DNA from: Sulfuricella sp. T08
GTDB lineage: Bacteria > Pseudomonadota > Gammaproteobacteria > Burkholderiales > Sulfuricellaceae
Assembly (NCBI RefSeq): GCF_000971475.1
Contig: NZ_DF967544.1
Span: 88,571 to 152,570 of the forward strand
Direction of reading: 5' to 3'
DNA: 64,000 bases
In this document: positions 29,556 to 37,738 of the stretch, piece after piece
How the letters are laid out: each line of letters starts with the position of its first letter
How positions within the stretch are numbered: position 1 is the stretch's first letter
Position numbers and translations under genes: made by a program
The notes under the pieces: generated by a model
Database searches by the model: none
What the model saw: the letters and a program-made list of their open reading frames with translations, nothing else
Told to the model about the DNA's origin: nothing

Positions 29556-29640
29556 CCAGCCCGCGCAGGGCGCTTACCCCCTGGTTGATCCAATGGCCTG
29601 TTGATTACTACGGTGTGAATGAAAACAGGAGCACAGTAAA

Positions 29641-29973
29641 ATGAGCAGGAGACTGAAATCATGGTTTATTGCCCTTGTGTTTGCCGTCACACCTCTCGCT
29701 GCAACCGCTGAAAATAGCGATGCCGTGACTGGTGACAAGGCCACGGATATGGTGGTGGATCTGGTGGTGGTGCGGCCACTGGGATTGGCTGCCACTGTGA
29801 TTGGAACTGTGATGACGGTGGTGGCACTGCCCTTTACCCTCCCCAGCGGCAGTGTAGAAAGTTCGGCTCGGGAGCTGATTGTCAGGCCAGCTGAATATAC
29901 CTTCAATCGGCCCCTTGGCGAGTTCCACCGATGCGGAGCGGATCGTCACCCCTGCGGCATGTCTGACCGCTAG
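29641..29973 (+). CDS. Small exported membrane-associated protein
   Basis: A 110-residue hypothetical protein. A signal peptide (ending near ATAEN) is followed by a hydrophobic segment (VVVRPLGLAATVIGTVMTVVALPFTLPSG, about residues 40-68) and a conserved-looking SARELIVRPAEYTFNRPLGEF. I have seen such short proteins widely in proteobacteria without a known role. The last residues (RCGADRHPCGMSDR) look less conserved. Confidence 0.65.
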   Translation: MSRRLKSWFIALVFAVTPLAATAENSDAVTGDKATDMVVDLVVVRPLGLAATVIGTVMTVVALPFTLPSGSVESSARELIVRPAEYTFNRPLGEFHRCGADRHPCGMSDR

Positions 29974-30012
29974 CATTCCCGATGCGTGTCTTAATGGATG
30001 AATTATTAAACG

Positions 30013-31260
30013 ATGTCATCGAATAGCGTACACGCCCGAACGGTGGCGGTCATCGGCGGCGGCCCTGCCGGACTGATGGCGGCTGAAATATTGAGTCAGA
30101 ACGGCGTGCATGTCGATCTCTACGACGCCATGCCCTCTGTGGGGCGCAAGTTTCTGCTGGCCGGCAAGGGTGGTCTGAACCTCACCCATTCTGAAACGTC
30201 CGAGCTATTCCTGTCACGCTACGGCGCGCGCCGGGCACAAATCGAACCCTGGCTAGCAGCTTTCGGACCAGAAGCCCTGCGGCTATGGGCGCACGGGCTC
30301 GGCGTCGAAACCTATGTCGGCACCTCCGGTCGCGTGTTTCCCACCGAGATGAAGGCGGCGCCGCTGTTGCGCGCATGGCTGCACCGCTTGCGTGTAGCCG
30401 GGGTGCGCTTCCACATGCGGCACCGCTGGCACGGCTGGAGCGAGGATGGTGCGCTGCGCTTCTCAACACCGGAGGGAGGGAAGTCGGTACACAGCGATGC
30501 TGTGGTGCTGGCGCTGGGGGGCGGCAGCTGGGCGCGCCTCGGCTCGAATGGCGCGTGGGTGCCGCTGCTTGAACAGCGCGGGATTTCTGTAGCTGCGCTG
30601 CGACCTTCCAATTGCGGTTTTGATGTCGGCTGGAGCGAGCACTTTCAAACCCGCTTCGCCGGCCATCCCTTGAAGTCGGTAGTTGCGACTTTCACGGATA
30701 AGGAAGGCGTCACGATTCGCAAGCAGGGCGAATTCATGGTCACGGCAACCGGTGTCGAGGGCAGCCTGATCTATGCGCTGTCTGCGCCTCTGCGCGACGA
30801 GATCGAGAGCGCAGGCGCCGCGGTAATTTATCTCGATCTGCTTCCCGACAGGGAACTGTCATACGTGATCGCAGAACTGGCGCGACCGAGGGGTTCGCGG
30901 TCGATGGCCAGCCACCTGCAAAGCCGGCTGGGGATCAAGGGAGTGAAAGCCGGCCTGCTGCGTGAGTGCGTGCCGGCGCAAGATTTCTCAGATCCTGCCC
31001 GCCTGGGAGCGGCGATCAAGGCGCTGACGGTGCGGCTGATCGCGCCGCGCCCTCTTGATGAGGCGATCAGCAGTGCGGGTGGCGTTACGTTCGAGGAGCT
31101 CGACGAGCGCTTGATGATCCGCTCCTTGCCGGGTGTGTTCTGTGCGGGTGAGATGCTGGACTGGGAGGCGCCGACCGGGGGCTATCTGCTTACCGCCTGT
31201 TTAGCGAGTGGTCGTGCCGCAGGCTTGGGGGTGTTGGCTTGGAAAGCTGAAAACAATTAG
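30013..31260 (+). CDS. NAD(P)/FAD-dependent oxidoreductase, HI0933/TIGR03862-like
   Basis: Flavoprotein of 415 residues. The FAD dinucleotide motif VAVIGGGPAGLMAAEIL is at residues 11-27, the family segment VGRKFLLAGKGGLNLTHSE at about 43-61, and the C-terminal closing motif VFCAGEMLDWEAPTGGYLLTACLASGRAAG. This fits the HI0933/YhiN group, in the TIGR03862 branch. The reaction is not established for this branch. It begins 39 bases after the previous gene and is followed by repeat DNA. Confidence 0.88.
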   Translation: MSSNSVHARTVAVIGGGPAGLMAAEILSQNGVHVDLYDAMPSVGRKFLLAGKGGLNLTHSETSELFLSRYGARRAQIEPWLAAFGPEALRLWAHGLGVETYVGTSGRVFPTEMKAAPLLRAWLHRLRVAGVRFHMRHRWHGWSEDGALRFSTPEGGKSVHSDAVVLALGGGSWARLGSNGAWVPLLEQRGISVAALRPSNCGFDVGWSEHFQTRFAGHPLKSVVATFTDKEGVTIRKQGEFMVTATGVEGSLIYALSAPLRDEIESAGAAVIYLDLLPDRELSYVIAELARPRGSRSMASHLQSRLGIKGVKAGLLRECVPAQDFSDPARLGAAIKALTVRLIAPRPLDEAISSAGGVTFEELDERLMIRSLPGVFCAGEMLDWEAPTGGYLLTACLASGRAAGLGVLAWKAENN

Positions 31261-31261
31261 C

Positions 31262-31322
31262 CACAGAGAACACAGAGAACACAGAGAACACAGAGAACAC
31301 AGAGAACACAGAGAACACAGAG
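31262..31322. repeat. 9-bp tandem repeat (CACAGAGAA), about 6.7 copies
   Basis: Perfect head-to-tail copies of CACAGAGAA directly after the flavoprotein stop. Related single pieces (CCACAGAG) occur at 24022-24035 and 43751-43765. A variable-number array of no evident coding or CRISPR nature. Confidence 0.9.
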
Positions 31323-31327
31323 GCGTC

Positions 31328-31541
31328 ACATGTAGGTTGGGTAGCGGCAGATCGAAACAAGCGCCCTTCACCATTGCCCCCTCTCCCGCTTGCGGGAGAG
31401 GGTTGGGGTGAGGGCTGGCGTAACCCAACAAACCCCATTTTCCTTCTAAATGTTGGTTTCGCCTAGAGGCGCCTACTTTTGGTGATGTTTGGGTTTGTTG
31501 GGTTACGGCGCAAAAAACCGCGCCTAACCCAACCTACATGT
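31328..31541. repeat. Nested palindromic intergenic element
   Basis: The outer 15-bp perfect inverted repeat ACATGTAGGTTGGGT (31328-31342) pairs with 31527-31541. The inner 16-bp perfect pair GTAACCCAACAAACCC (31420-31435) pairs with 31491-31506. Between the arms is copy 3 of the GC hairpin repeat. It lies between the convergent flavoprotein and ubiB genes, where its stem-loops may act as a bidirectional terminator. It resembles small non-autonomous elements. Confidence 0.7.
31377..31415. repeat. Dispersed GC hairpin repeat, copy 3
   Basis: CCCTCTCCCGC-TT-GCGGGAGAGGG, an 11-bp perfect stem, followed by TTGGGGTGAGGGC. Nested in the palindromic element. Confidence 0.7.
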
Positions 31542-31569
31542 CTAGGATAAACGACGCAGGTAAAGCGAG

Positions 31570-33114
31570 TTAGTAGGATTCGGGCAACAACAGGCTGAGC
31601 CACGGCAGCAACTGTCCCAGCAGGACCAGTGCCAGCAATACGGCAATCACCATCATCCAGCGCCGTTCGCGCGCGTCCCGCGCGCGCAATTCTTCGCGCA
31701 GTTGCTGAACCTCGCTATTCCCTTCGCGGCTCAAGGCGCGGTGCACCAGGCGCGGCAGCTGCGGTAGCAGGGTTCCCCATTGCGGTGCTTCGGTCTTGAT
31801 GGTCCTGATCAGGCCGCGCCAGCCCAGCTGCTCGCTCATCCAGCGTTCCAGGAAAGGCATGGCGGTTTGCCACAGGTCGAGGTCAGGATCGAGTTGGCGA
31901 CCCAGGCCTTCGATGTTGAGGAAGGTTTTCTGCAGCATGACCAGTTGCGGCTGGATCACTACGCCGAAGCGGCGCGAGGTCTGGAACAGGCGCAGCAGGA
32001 AGCGGCCGAAGGAAATTTCCTTGAGCGGACGGTCGAAGATCGGCTCGCACACCGCGCGGATCGCCGCCTCGAACTCGTCCACACGGGTCTGCGGAGGAGC
32101 CCAGCCGGATTCGATGTGAGCCAGGGCAACGCGCTTGTAATCGCGCTTGAAGAAGGCGAGGAAGTTCTGCGCAAGGTAGTTCTTGTCGCTGTCGGTAAGG
32201 GTGCTCATGATGCCGAAGTCGAGCGCGATGTAGCGCCCTTCCGGGCTGACCAGGATGTTGCCGGGGTGCATGTCGGCGTGGAAGAAGCCGTCGCGGAACA
32301 CCTGGGTGAAGAAGATCGTCACCCCCTCCCTGGCGAGCTTGGGGATGTCTATGCCCTGTGCGCGCAAAGCATCGACCTGGCTGATCGGCGTGCCAGCCAT
32401 GCGTTCCATCACCATCACGCTGGTGTGGCACCAGTCCCAATAGATTTCCGGCGCCAGCAGCAGGTCGGAATCCTGGAAATTGCGCCGTAGCTGGCTGCCG
32501 TTGGCGGCCTCGCGCATCAGATCGAGTTCGTCTTCAAGGTGCTTTTCGAATTCTGCCACCACCTCGCGCGGGCGCAGGCGCTTGCCGTCCTCCCACAGGG
32601 ACTCGACCAGGCTGGCACCGGCATAGAGCAGCGCGACGTCGTGGGCGATGACGTGGGCGATGGCAGGGCGCAGGATTTTTACTGCCGCCTCGCGGCCATC
32701 CTGAAGCCGGGCGAAGTGAACCTGGGCGACGGACGCGGAAGCCACCGGCACTGGGTCGAATTCGGCGAACACCTCACTGGCGGGCTTACCGTAAGCTTTC
32801 TCTATCGCCGCCAGGGCGATTTCAGGCGCGAACGGCGGTACCCGGTCCTGAAGTCTGGCGAGCTCGTCGGCGATGTCGGCAGGAATCAGGTCGCGCCGGG
32901 TCGAGAGCACCTGGCCGAACTTGACGAATATCGGCCCGAGCGCTTCGAGAGCCTGGCGCAGCCTTACCGCGCGCGGCTCTTCGAGCGGTCGCCAGAATAG
33001 GGCGACCACGACCAGCGGCCTTAGCCAGCGGAAGCGCTCATGGCCGAGGATGAATTCTTCCAGGCCGAAGCGCAGGGTGACATAAACAATTTTGGCGAGA
33101 CGCAGGAGTTTCAT
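31570..33114 (-). CDS. ubiB: Ubiquinone biosynthesis kinase-like protein UbiB
   Basis: ABC1/UbiB-family atypical kinase/ATPase needed for coenzyme Q synthesis, membrane-associated. Family features are the KxGQ motif in [19 protein letters not shown] (about residue 66), the alanine-rich loop [14 protein letters not shown] near 126, the catalytic [11 protein letters not shown] and the metal site [10 protein letters not shown]. Two hydrophobic helices close the C-terminus (about residues 470-512). The length of 514 residues is typical. Its start shares one base with the ubiJ stop (TAATG), so it is coupled to ubiJ. Confidence 0.96.
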   Translation of the reverse strand: MKLLRLAKIVYVTLRFGLEEFILGHERFRWLRPLVVVALFWRPLEEPRAVRLRQALEALGPIFVKFGQVLSTRRDLIPADIADELARLQDRVPPFAPEIALAAIEKAYGKPASEVFAEFDPVPVASASVAQVHFARLQDGREAAVKILRPAIAHVIAHDVALLYAGASLVESLWEDGKRLRPREVVAEFEKHLEDELDLMREAANGSQLRRNFQDSDLLLAPEIYWDWCHTSVMVMERMAGTPISQVDALRAQGIDIPKLAREGVTIFFTQVFRDGFFHADMHPGNILVSPEGRYIALDFGIMSTLTDSDKNYLAQNFLAFFKRDYKRVALAHIESGWAPPQTRVDEFEAAIRAVCEPIFDRPLKEISFGRFLLRLFQTSRRFGVVIQPQLVMLQKTFLNIEGLGRQLDPDLDLWQTAMPFLERWMSEQLGWRGLIRTIKTEAPQWGTLLPQLPRLVHRALSREGNSEVQQLREELRARDARERRWMMVIAVLLALVLLGQLLPWLSLLLPESY

Positions 33115-33728
33115 TACTTGGCTGAGAGTTGTTTTATTTTTTGTTCCAGTTGTTCCACCCGGTCATGCATTTCACCCACTTCCTTGAAGAAGGCATGCAC
33201 CTGCTCGGGTTGGGCCAGCATTGGGCTTTCTTCCTGCCAGTGCTCGGCCCAGGACTTGGCGATGGTTTCGGCGGCGTTCCTGTGCCACTCGAGTACATCG
33301 GCTGCGGTGGAAACCAGCTTGTGCGCGGCAATATCGCCGAGCACGCGGCTCAGGTCTTCTTCTGCGTCCCAGCGCATTTTGCCCAGGGTTTCAGCGAGCT
33401 CCTTGGCCAGAGCAGTGTCTTCCCCGTCGGCGATGAAGCGTGCATCCGAGGAGATCAGCCAAGCCAGGGGGTTGGGGATCAGCGTGGCATCTACCCGTGC
33501 GCCCGGCACGGCGAGTGTGAAGCTGCCATCGTCCTGGATGGTAAAAGAGGCAGATGTCAGCGGCAGTCGCAGTTGCAGGGTTTTACCGGCATGCGGGCGC
33601 AGACGCACCATGGCCCAGGAGTGCTGGCTGAGGAGATGATTGAGAAGCCCGGCCAGCGCAGTTTCGGGCAAGGCCGAAACTGCGCTGCCGGGCTGTTTGC
33701 TCGGCGTTTCAGGAATCAATTGGATCAA
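33114..33728 (-). CDS. ubiJ: Ubiquinone biosynthesis accessory factor UbiJ
   Basis: SCP2-type lipid-binding protein of the soluble Ubi metabolon. The N-terminal SCP2-like domain covers about residues 25-125. A C-terminal coiled coil follows, with [25 protein letters not shown], the recognisable UbiJ end. It sits directly before ubiB, as in many proteobacteria. The only start that keeps the frame complete is TTG 33728, with a weak ribosome site. A dispersed GC repeat lies 23-60 bases upstream, so the native leader may have been altered. Confidence 0.88.
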   Translation of the reverse strand: MIQLIPETPSKQPGSAVSALPETALAGLLNHLLSQHSWAMVRLRPHAGKTLQLRLPLTSASFTIQDDGSFTLAVPGARVDATLIPNPLAWLISSDARFIADGEDTALAKELAETLGKMRWDAEEDLSRVLGDIAAHKLVSTAADVLEWHRNAAETIAKSWAEHWQEESPMLAQPEQVHAFFKEVGEMHDRVEQLEQKIKQLSAK

Positions 33729-33750
33729 AACAAGCGTCTTTCTCGTTTGC

Positions 33751-33788
33751 CTCCTCTCCCGCCTGCGGGAGAGGATTGAGGAGAGGGG
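33751..33788. repeat. Dispersed GC hairpin repeat, copy 4
   Basis: CCTCTCCCGC-CT-GCGGGAGAGG, a 10-bp stem, followed by ATTGAGGAGAGGGG. It fills the gap between the tim44-like stop and ubiJ inside the ubi operon. Confidence 0.7.
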
Positions 33789-34652
33789 TTAAACCTGCTG
33801 TATGCCCGAGATGAACCAGGTGGCGTTGGGCAGCGACTGGGATTTCTGGATGTGCCAGATTTCGCTGAAGGCTTCAGCCGGGCCGTTGACTTCTTCGCGG
33901 ATCATGCCGGAGTAGCGCACGCTGGCGATCACCAGGTCGCCTTCAGTGACCACATCGGCGATGTCGGCGTTGAGGGTGACCACTTCAGTTTTATTTACCC
34001 GGCCGTTGCGTTCCTGAATTTGCATACTGATTTCGGCATACATTTCCGGCGTGACGTACTCGCGGATGTCGTTGATGTCGCCGCGGTCGTTGGCATCCTG
34101 CAGGCGGAGGAACTGCTTCTTGGCTTCGCGCAGGAAGGGTTCGTCCTCGAACCAGGCTGGACGCGTGCTGCTTGCCTGCATCGCTGCGGCGGGCACGGAA
34201 GAACCGCTAAGCGTAGCAGAACCGTTAGGCGCGGCCATGTCGGTCACGGCAGTCCGTTCCGTGTGGCCGGCGTACTGCACCGGCTGCGGCTGTGGCTTCT
34301 TCAGCATGCGGAAAATGAAGAATGCGCCGCCAACCAGAGCGAGGATCATCAGGATATTGCCCATGCCACCAGCAAGGCCGCCCATGCCGCCGCCCATGAA
34401 CATGGAGGCGAGCAAGCCGCCCGCTGCCAAACCTGCCAGGGGTCCGAGCCATTTGTTGCCGCCAGCCGGGGCCGGCGCCGGCGCCGCTGCAGGGGCTTGC
34501 GCCGGCTTTGGCGGCGTTGCCGTCTGCTGGGATGTGGTCGAGCGCTGCTTGCCGATACTGCTGCCGCCACCCAGGCGCCTGGCGTCGGCATCATGGGCGG
34601 TCAGGCCGAAGCTGATCAGCGCAACGAAAAACAGGGTGAAAAATTTGCTCAT
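33789..34652 (-). CDS. Tim44-like domain protein
   Basis: An exported or membrane-anchored protein of 287 residues. A signal peptide (MSKFFTLFFVALISFGLTAHDADA) leads into a low-complexity linker rich in Q, P and A (about residues 35-70). A glycine/methionine-rich hydrophobic stretch (AAGGLLASMFMGGGMGGLAGGMG) precedes one membrane helix. The C-terminal 120 residues form the Tim44/NTF2-like fold (FLRLQDANDRGDINDIREYVTPEMYAEI). I use ATG 34652 with AGAGG as ribosome site; upstream ATG 34727 would overlap ubiE. A role in the ubiquinone cluster is suggested only by position. Confidence 0.85.
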   Translation of the reverse strand: MSKFFTLFFVALISFGLTAHDADARRLGGGSSIGKQRSTTSQQTATPPKPAQAPAAAPAPAPAGGNKWLGPLAGLAAGGLLASMFMGGGMGGLAGGMGNILMILALVGGAFFIFRMLKKPQPQPVQYAGHTERTAVTDMAAPNGSATLSGSSVPAAAMQASSTRPAWFEDEPFLREAKKQFLRLQDANDRGDINDIREYVTPEMYAEISMQIQERNGRVNKTEVVTLNADIADVVTEGDLVIASVRYSGMIREEVNGPAEAFSEIWHIQKSQSLPNATWFISGIQQV

Positions 34653-34695
34653 GGAAACCTCTTGTAATTTGGCTGTTAGCTGAAAGGTTATTTTC

Positions 34696-35430
34696 TTAAA
34701 ACTTGAAGCCTTTGTGCAGGGCGACAACGCCCGCGCTCAGGTTAAAATATTCGACACGCTCGAAGCCCGCTTGTTCCATCATCTGCTTCAGCTCTTCCTG
34801 TCCGGGGTGCATGCGGATGGATTCGGCGAGGTAGCGGTAGCTCTCTTCGTCGTCCGCCACCAGCTTGCCCATCACCGGCAGCGCCTTGAATGAATAGACA
34901 TCATACAGGGGTTGCAGCGGTTTCCATATTTTGGAGAATTCCAGCACCAGGAGTCGCCCGCCGGGGCGCAGGACGCGATACATCTCCTTCAGCGCTGCAT
35001 CCTTGTGGGTCATGTTGCGCAGGCCGAAGGCGACGGTGACACAGTCAAAATGGTTGCTAGGGAACGGCAGCTTTTCGCCGTCGCACTGTGCCGCCAGGGG
35101 AACGATGCCATCGTCCAGCAGCCGGTCGCGGCCGACCCCGAGCATCGAGCTGTTGATATCGGTGAGGATTACCTGTCCGCTGTTGCCGACGCGCTTGGCG
35201 AAGGCGCGTGCCAAGTCGCCGCTGCCGCCGGCGATGTCGAGTACCCGGCTGCCCTCCCGGGTGCCGCTTTGTTCGATGGTGAAATGCTTCCACAGCCGGT
35301 GCAGCCCGGCCGACATCAGATCGTTCATCAGGTCGTAGCGCTCTGCCACGGAATGAAACACTTCCGCGACCTTCTTCGCCTTTTGCGATTCCTCGACGGT
35401 CTGAAAACCGAAATGGGTGGTTTTTTCCAT
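34696..35430 (-). CDS. ubiE: Ubiquinone/menaquinone C-methyltransferase UbiE
   Basis: SAM-dependent C-methylation of 2-polyprenyl-6-methoxy-1,4-benzoquinol in ubiquinone synthesis (or demethylmenaquinone). Signatures are [24 protein letters not shown], the SAM loop [12 protein letters not shown] and the [16 protein letters not shown] motif. The length of 244 residues is standard. First gene of the minus-strand cluster ubiE-tim44-ubiJ-ubiB. Divergent from phoB. Confidence 0.97.
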   Translation of the reverse strand: MEKTTHFGFQTVEESQKAKKVAEVFHSVAERYDLMNDLMSAGLHRLWKHFTIEQSGTREGSRVLDIAGGSGDLARAFAKRVGNSGQVILTDINSSMLGVGRDRLLDDGIVPLAAQCDGEKLPFPSNHFDCVTVAFGLRNMTHKDAALKEMYRVLRPGGRLLVLEFSKIWKPLQPLYDVYSFKALPVMGKLVADDEESYRYLAESIRMHPGQEELKQMMEQAGFERVEYFNLSAGVVALHKGFKF

Positions 35431-35533
35431 GCTGTTCAGGGGGCGCGGCTTGTTAATTGTAAAGTGGAAATCATAACCGACTTAAGGTAAAACATAAACC
35501 GGCCTGAGGCAAGTCACGACGGTCGCCGATTTT

Positions 35534-35551
35534 TTGTCATCAAACTGTCAT
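35534..35551 (+). promoter_or_regulatory. Pho box upstream of phoB
   Basis: TTGTCAT (35534-35540), CAAA, CTGTCAT (35545-35551) is the classical pair of 7-bp PhoB repeats (CTGTCAT) spaced by four bases, with one deviation. It lies 53 bp before the phoB start, consistent with autoregulation at low phosphate. Confidence 0.85.
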
Positions 35552-35603
35552 AATGGCGACATAATATCTGCAATTTTATTCGATCGGTTACGCAGGAATA
35601 TCT

Positions 35604-36299
35604 ATGTCGGCAATGATACTGGTGGTGGAAGACGAGCCCGCGATTCGGGAACTGGTGGTGCTCAATCTGCAACAGGCAGGGCATCGCCCCATGGTCGCCG
35701 ATAGCGCCGAGCAGGCGCTGGCCTTGGTGCGCGAGTCGCTGCCCGACATGATTCTGCTCGACTGGATGCTTCCGGGCATGAGCGGGGTGGAGTTGGCCCG
35801 GCGTCTCAAGGCCGACAGCCGTACCCGGGGCGTGCCTATCATCATGCTGACGGCGCGGGGCGATGAGCAGGACAAGATCACCGGCCTGGAAACCGGCGCC
35901 GATGACTACATCACCAAGCCATTCAGCCCGCGCGAGATGAACGCCCGCATCAAGGCGGTGCTGCGCCGCCGTGCGCCGCAAATGGCGGGCGATGCGGTGG
36001 AAGTGACAGGCTTGCGCCTCGACCCTGCGACGCACCGGGTAACCGGCAACGACAGGCCGATCGAACTGGGACCGACGGAATTCCGCCTGCTGCATTTCCT
36101 CATGGCCCATCCCGAGCGGGTGTATTCCCGGGCGCAACTGCTCGACCAGGTTTGGGGTAACCATGTGTTTGTCGAAGACCGCACGGTTGACGTACATATC
36201 CGCCGTTTGCGCTGTGCGCTCGAAGTGACCGGGCACGACGGCCTGGTCCAGACCGTGCGGGGCTCCGGCTACCGGTTGTCGGTGCATCCCGAGGGATGA
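35604..36299 (+). CDS. phoB: Phosphate response regulator PhoB
   Basis: OmpR-family regulator of the phosphate-starvation response. The receiver domain has VVEDEP acids, the phospho-acceptor Asp in ILLDWMLPG (about residue 53) and the conserved Lys in ITKPFSP. The winged-helix domain (about 130-230) ends with [12 protein letters not shown]. The length of 231 residues is typical. The Pho box upstream supports the PhoB identity over other OmpR regulators. Confidence 0.93.
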   Translation: MSAMILVVEDEPAIRELVVLNLQQAGHRPMVADSAEQALALVRESLPDMILLDWMLPGMSGVELARRLKADSRTRGVPIIMLTARGDEQDKITGLETGADDYITKPFSPREMNARIKAVLRRRAPQMAGDAVEVTGLRLDPATHRVTGNDRPIELGPTEFRLLHFLMAHPERVYSRAQLLDQVWGNHVFVEDRTVDVHIRRLRCALEVTGHDGLVQTVRGSGYRLSVHPEG

Positions 36300-36407
36300 C
36301 GCGTTTTAAGTTGTCAGCACGAAGTTTTTACTGAAAACTGACGGCTGATAACTGAAAACTCATCTAAAATACCCTCGTTCCCATGTTCAGATTCCACACC
36401 ATCCCTC

Positions 36408-37718
36408 ATGCTTAGTTTCTGGTGGCGCTCATTAATGACGCTAGGCCTGATGGCGGTCGCTCCGCTCGTCCTGTGGGCGGCGGTCGGCGCGGTTCCAGCC
36501 TTGATCCTGATGGTCATCCTGCTGTTGTTTTACCTTCTTCATCATTTGCGCAATCTGAACGCACTGGATGGCTGGTTGTGCAAGCCCGATGTCGGAACGG
36601 TGCCGCACGGATCCGGGCTGTGGGAAGAAGCCTTTTCCGTGCTTTACCAGCTGGAGCGGCGGCAATCCGATAGCCAGCACAATCTTTCCAATGCGCTGGA
36701 GCGTTTCCAGCAGGCTGGCGAGGCGATGCCAGACGGCGTCGTGATGATGAACAGCAGCGGCCAGATCGAGTGGTGCAATCCGGTGGCCGAGACGCAGTTC
36801 GGCATCAATCTCGAGCGCGACCGCGGGCAGTGGATGACCTATCTGATCCGACAGGCCCAGTTTACCGATTACCTGGCGGCGCAGAACTATCGCGAACCGC
36901 TGATATTCAAATCCACCCGCAACCGCGAACTGGTGCTGTCGATTCAGTTGATCCCTTTTGGAGACGAACAGAAGCTCCTGATCAGCCGTGACATTACCCA
37001 GATCGAACGGGTCGAGACCATGCGCCGCGATTTCGTCGCCAACGTTTCCCATGAACTGAGCACGCCGCTGACAGTTGTTGGCGGCTTTCTCGAAACGCTG
37101 GTGGACATGGAGCATCTGGACGAAACCCAGACCCGGCACTACCTGAACCTGATGTTCGACCAGACCAACCGCATGCAGCATCTGGTCAAGGATCTGTTAA
37201 TGCTGTCGAAGCTGGAAAGCACCCATACTGCCCATCGGGAAGAAAAAGTCGACGTGCCACGCCTGCTGCGGGATCTGTTGAGAGATGCCCTTTCCTTGAG
37301 CGCTGGACGGCATCGGCTGCGGCTTAACCTGGCTTCGGAGTGCTGGCTACTGGGCAACGAGGACGAATTGCGCAGCGCCTTTGGCAACTTGGTCAGCAAT
37401 GCCATTCGGTACACGCCGGACGGTGGCGAGATCGTGCTGCAATGGGAAGAGTGGGAGGGGGAAGGAGTATTCAGCGTGCAGGATAGTGGTGTCGGGATCG
37501 AGCCGCAACACATACCGCGTCTCACCGAGCGTTTTTACCGGGTGGACCGCAGTCGCTCGCGTGAAACCGGCGGAACCGGCCTGGGACTGGCTATCGCAAA
37601 GCATGCCCTGACACGCCATCAAGCTCGGCTCGAAATCGAAAGCACGCCGGGCAAGGGCAGTACCTTCAGCGCCTGTTTTCCAGCGCGACGTTTAATTGCT
37701 GGCGAAGCGACCAATTAA
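36408..37718 (+). CDS. phoR: Phosphate sensor kinase PhoR
   Basis: Membrane histidine kinase of 436 residues. Two close helices near residues 7-45 form the anchor, without a large periplasmic domain, as in PhoR. Then a PAS domain (about 95-200), HisKA with FVANVSHELSTPLTVVGGFLETL, and the ATPase domain with NAIRYTPDGG, DSGVGIEPQHIPRLTERFYRVD and GGTGLGLAIAKH. It follows phoB after 108 bases that contain short direct repeats (ACTGAAAACT). No pst or phoU gene is in the window. Confidence 0.93.
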   Translation: MLSFWWRSLMTLGLMAVAPLVLWAAVGAVPALILMVILLLFYLLHHLRNLNALDGWLCKPDVGTVPHGSGLWEEAFSVLYQLERRQSDSQHNLSNALERFQQAGEAMPDGVVMMNSSGQIEWCNPVAETQFGINLERDRGQWMTYLIRQAQFTDYLAAQNYREPLIFKSTRNRELVLSIQLIPFGDEQKLLISRDITQIERVETMRRDFVANVSHELSTPLTVVGGFLETLVDMEHLDETQTRHYLNLMFDQTNRMQHLVKDLLMLSKLESTHTAHREEKVDVPRLLRDLLRDALSLSAGRHRLRLNLASECWLLGNEDELRSAFGNLVSNAIRYTPDGGEIVLQWEEWEGEGVFSVQDSGVGIEPQHIPRLTERFYRVDRSRSRETGGTGLGLAIAKHALTRHQARLEIESTPGKGSTFSACFPARRLIAGEATN

Positions 37719-37738
37719 GAGATTGTGGAAAATAGCGC

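Noticed and set aside
29550-29590. Third attC site after the VOC gene
   Set aside because: AACCAG/CTGGTT can pair, but the whole is about 40 bases, has no two-bulge stem and no GTTRRRY end; at best a truncated remnant.
31262-31322. Possible CRISPR array
   Set aside because: The units are contiguous 9-mers without spacers and no cas gene is present; it is a simple tandem repeat.
31190-31438. Minus-strand frame encoding repeated SVF residues
   Set aside because: It is only the translation of the 9-bp tandem repeat and the palindromic element, with no ribosome site or protein character.
36300-36407. Regulatory or RNA element between phoB and phoR
   Set aside because: The ACTGAAAACT direct repeats are short and simple; no palindrome, promoter or conserved RNA motif could be supported.
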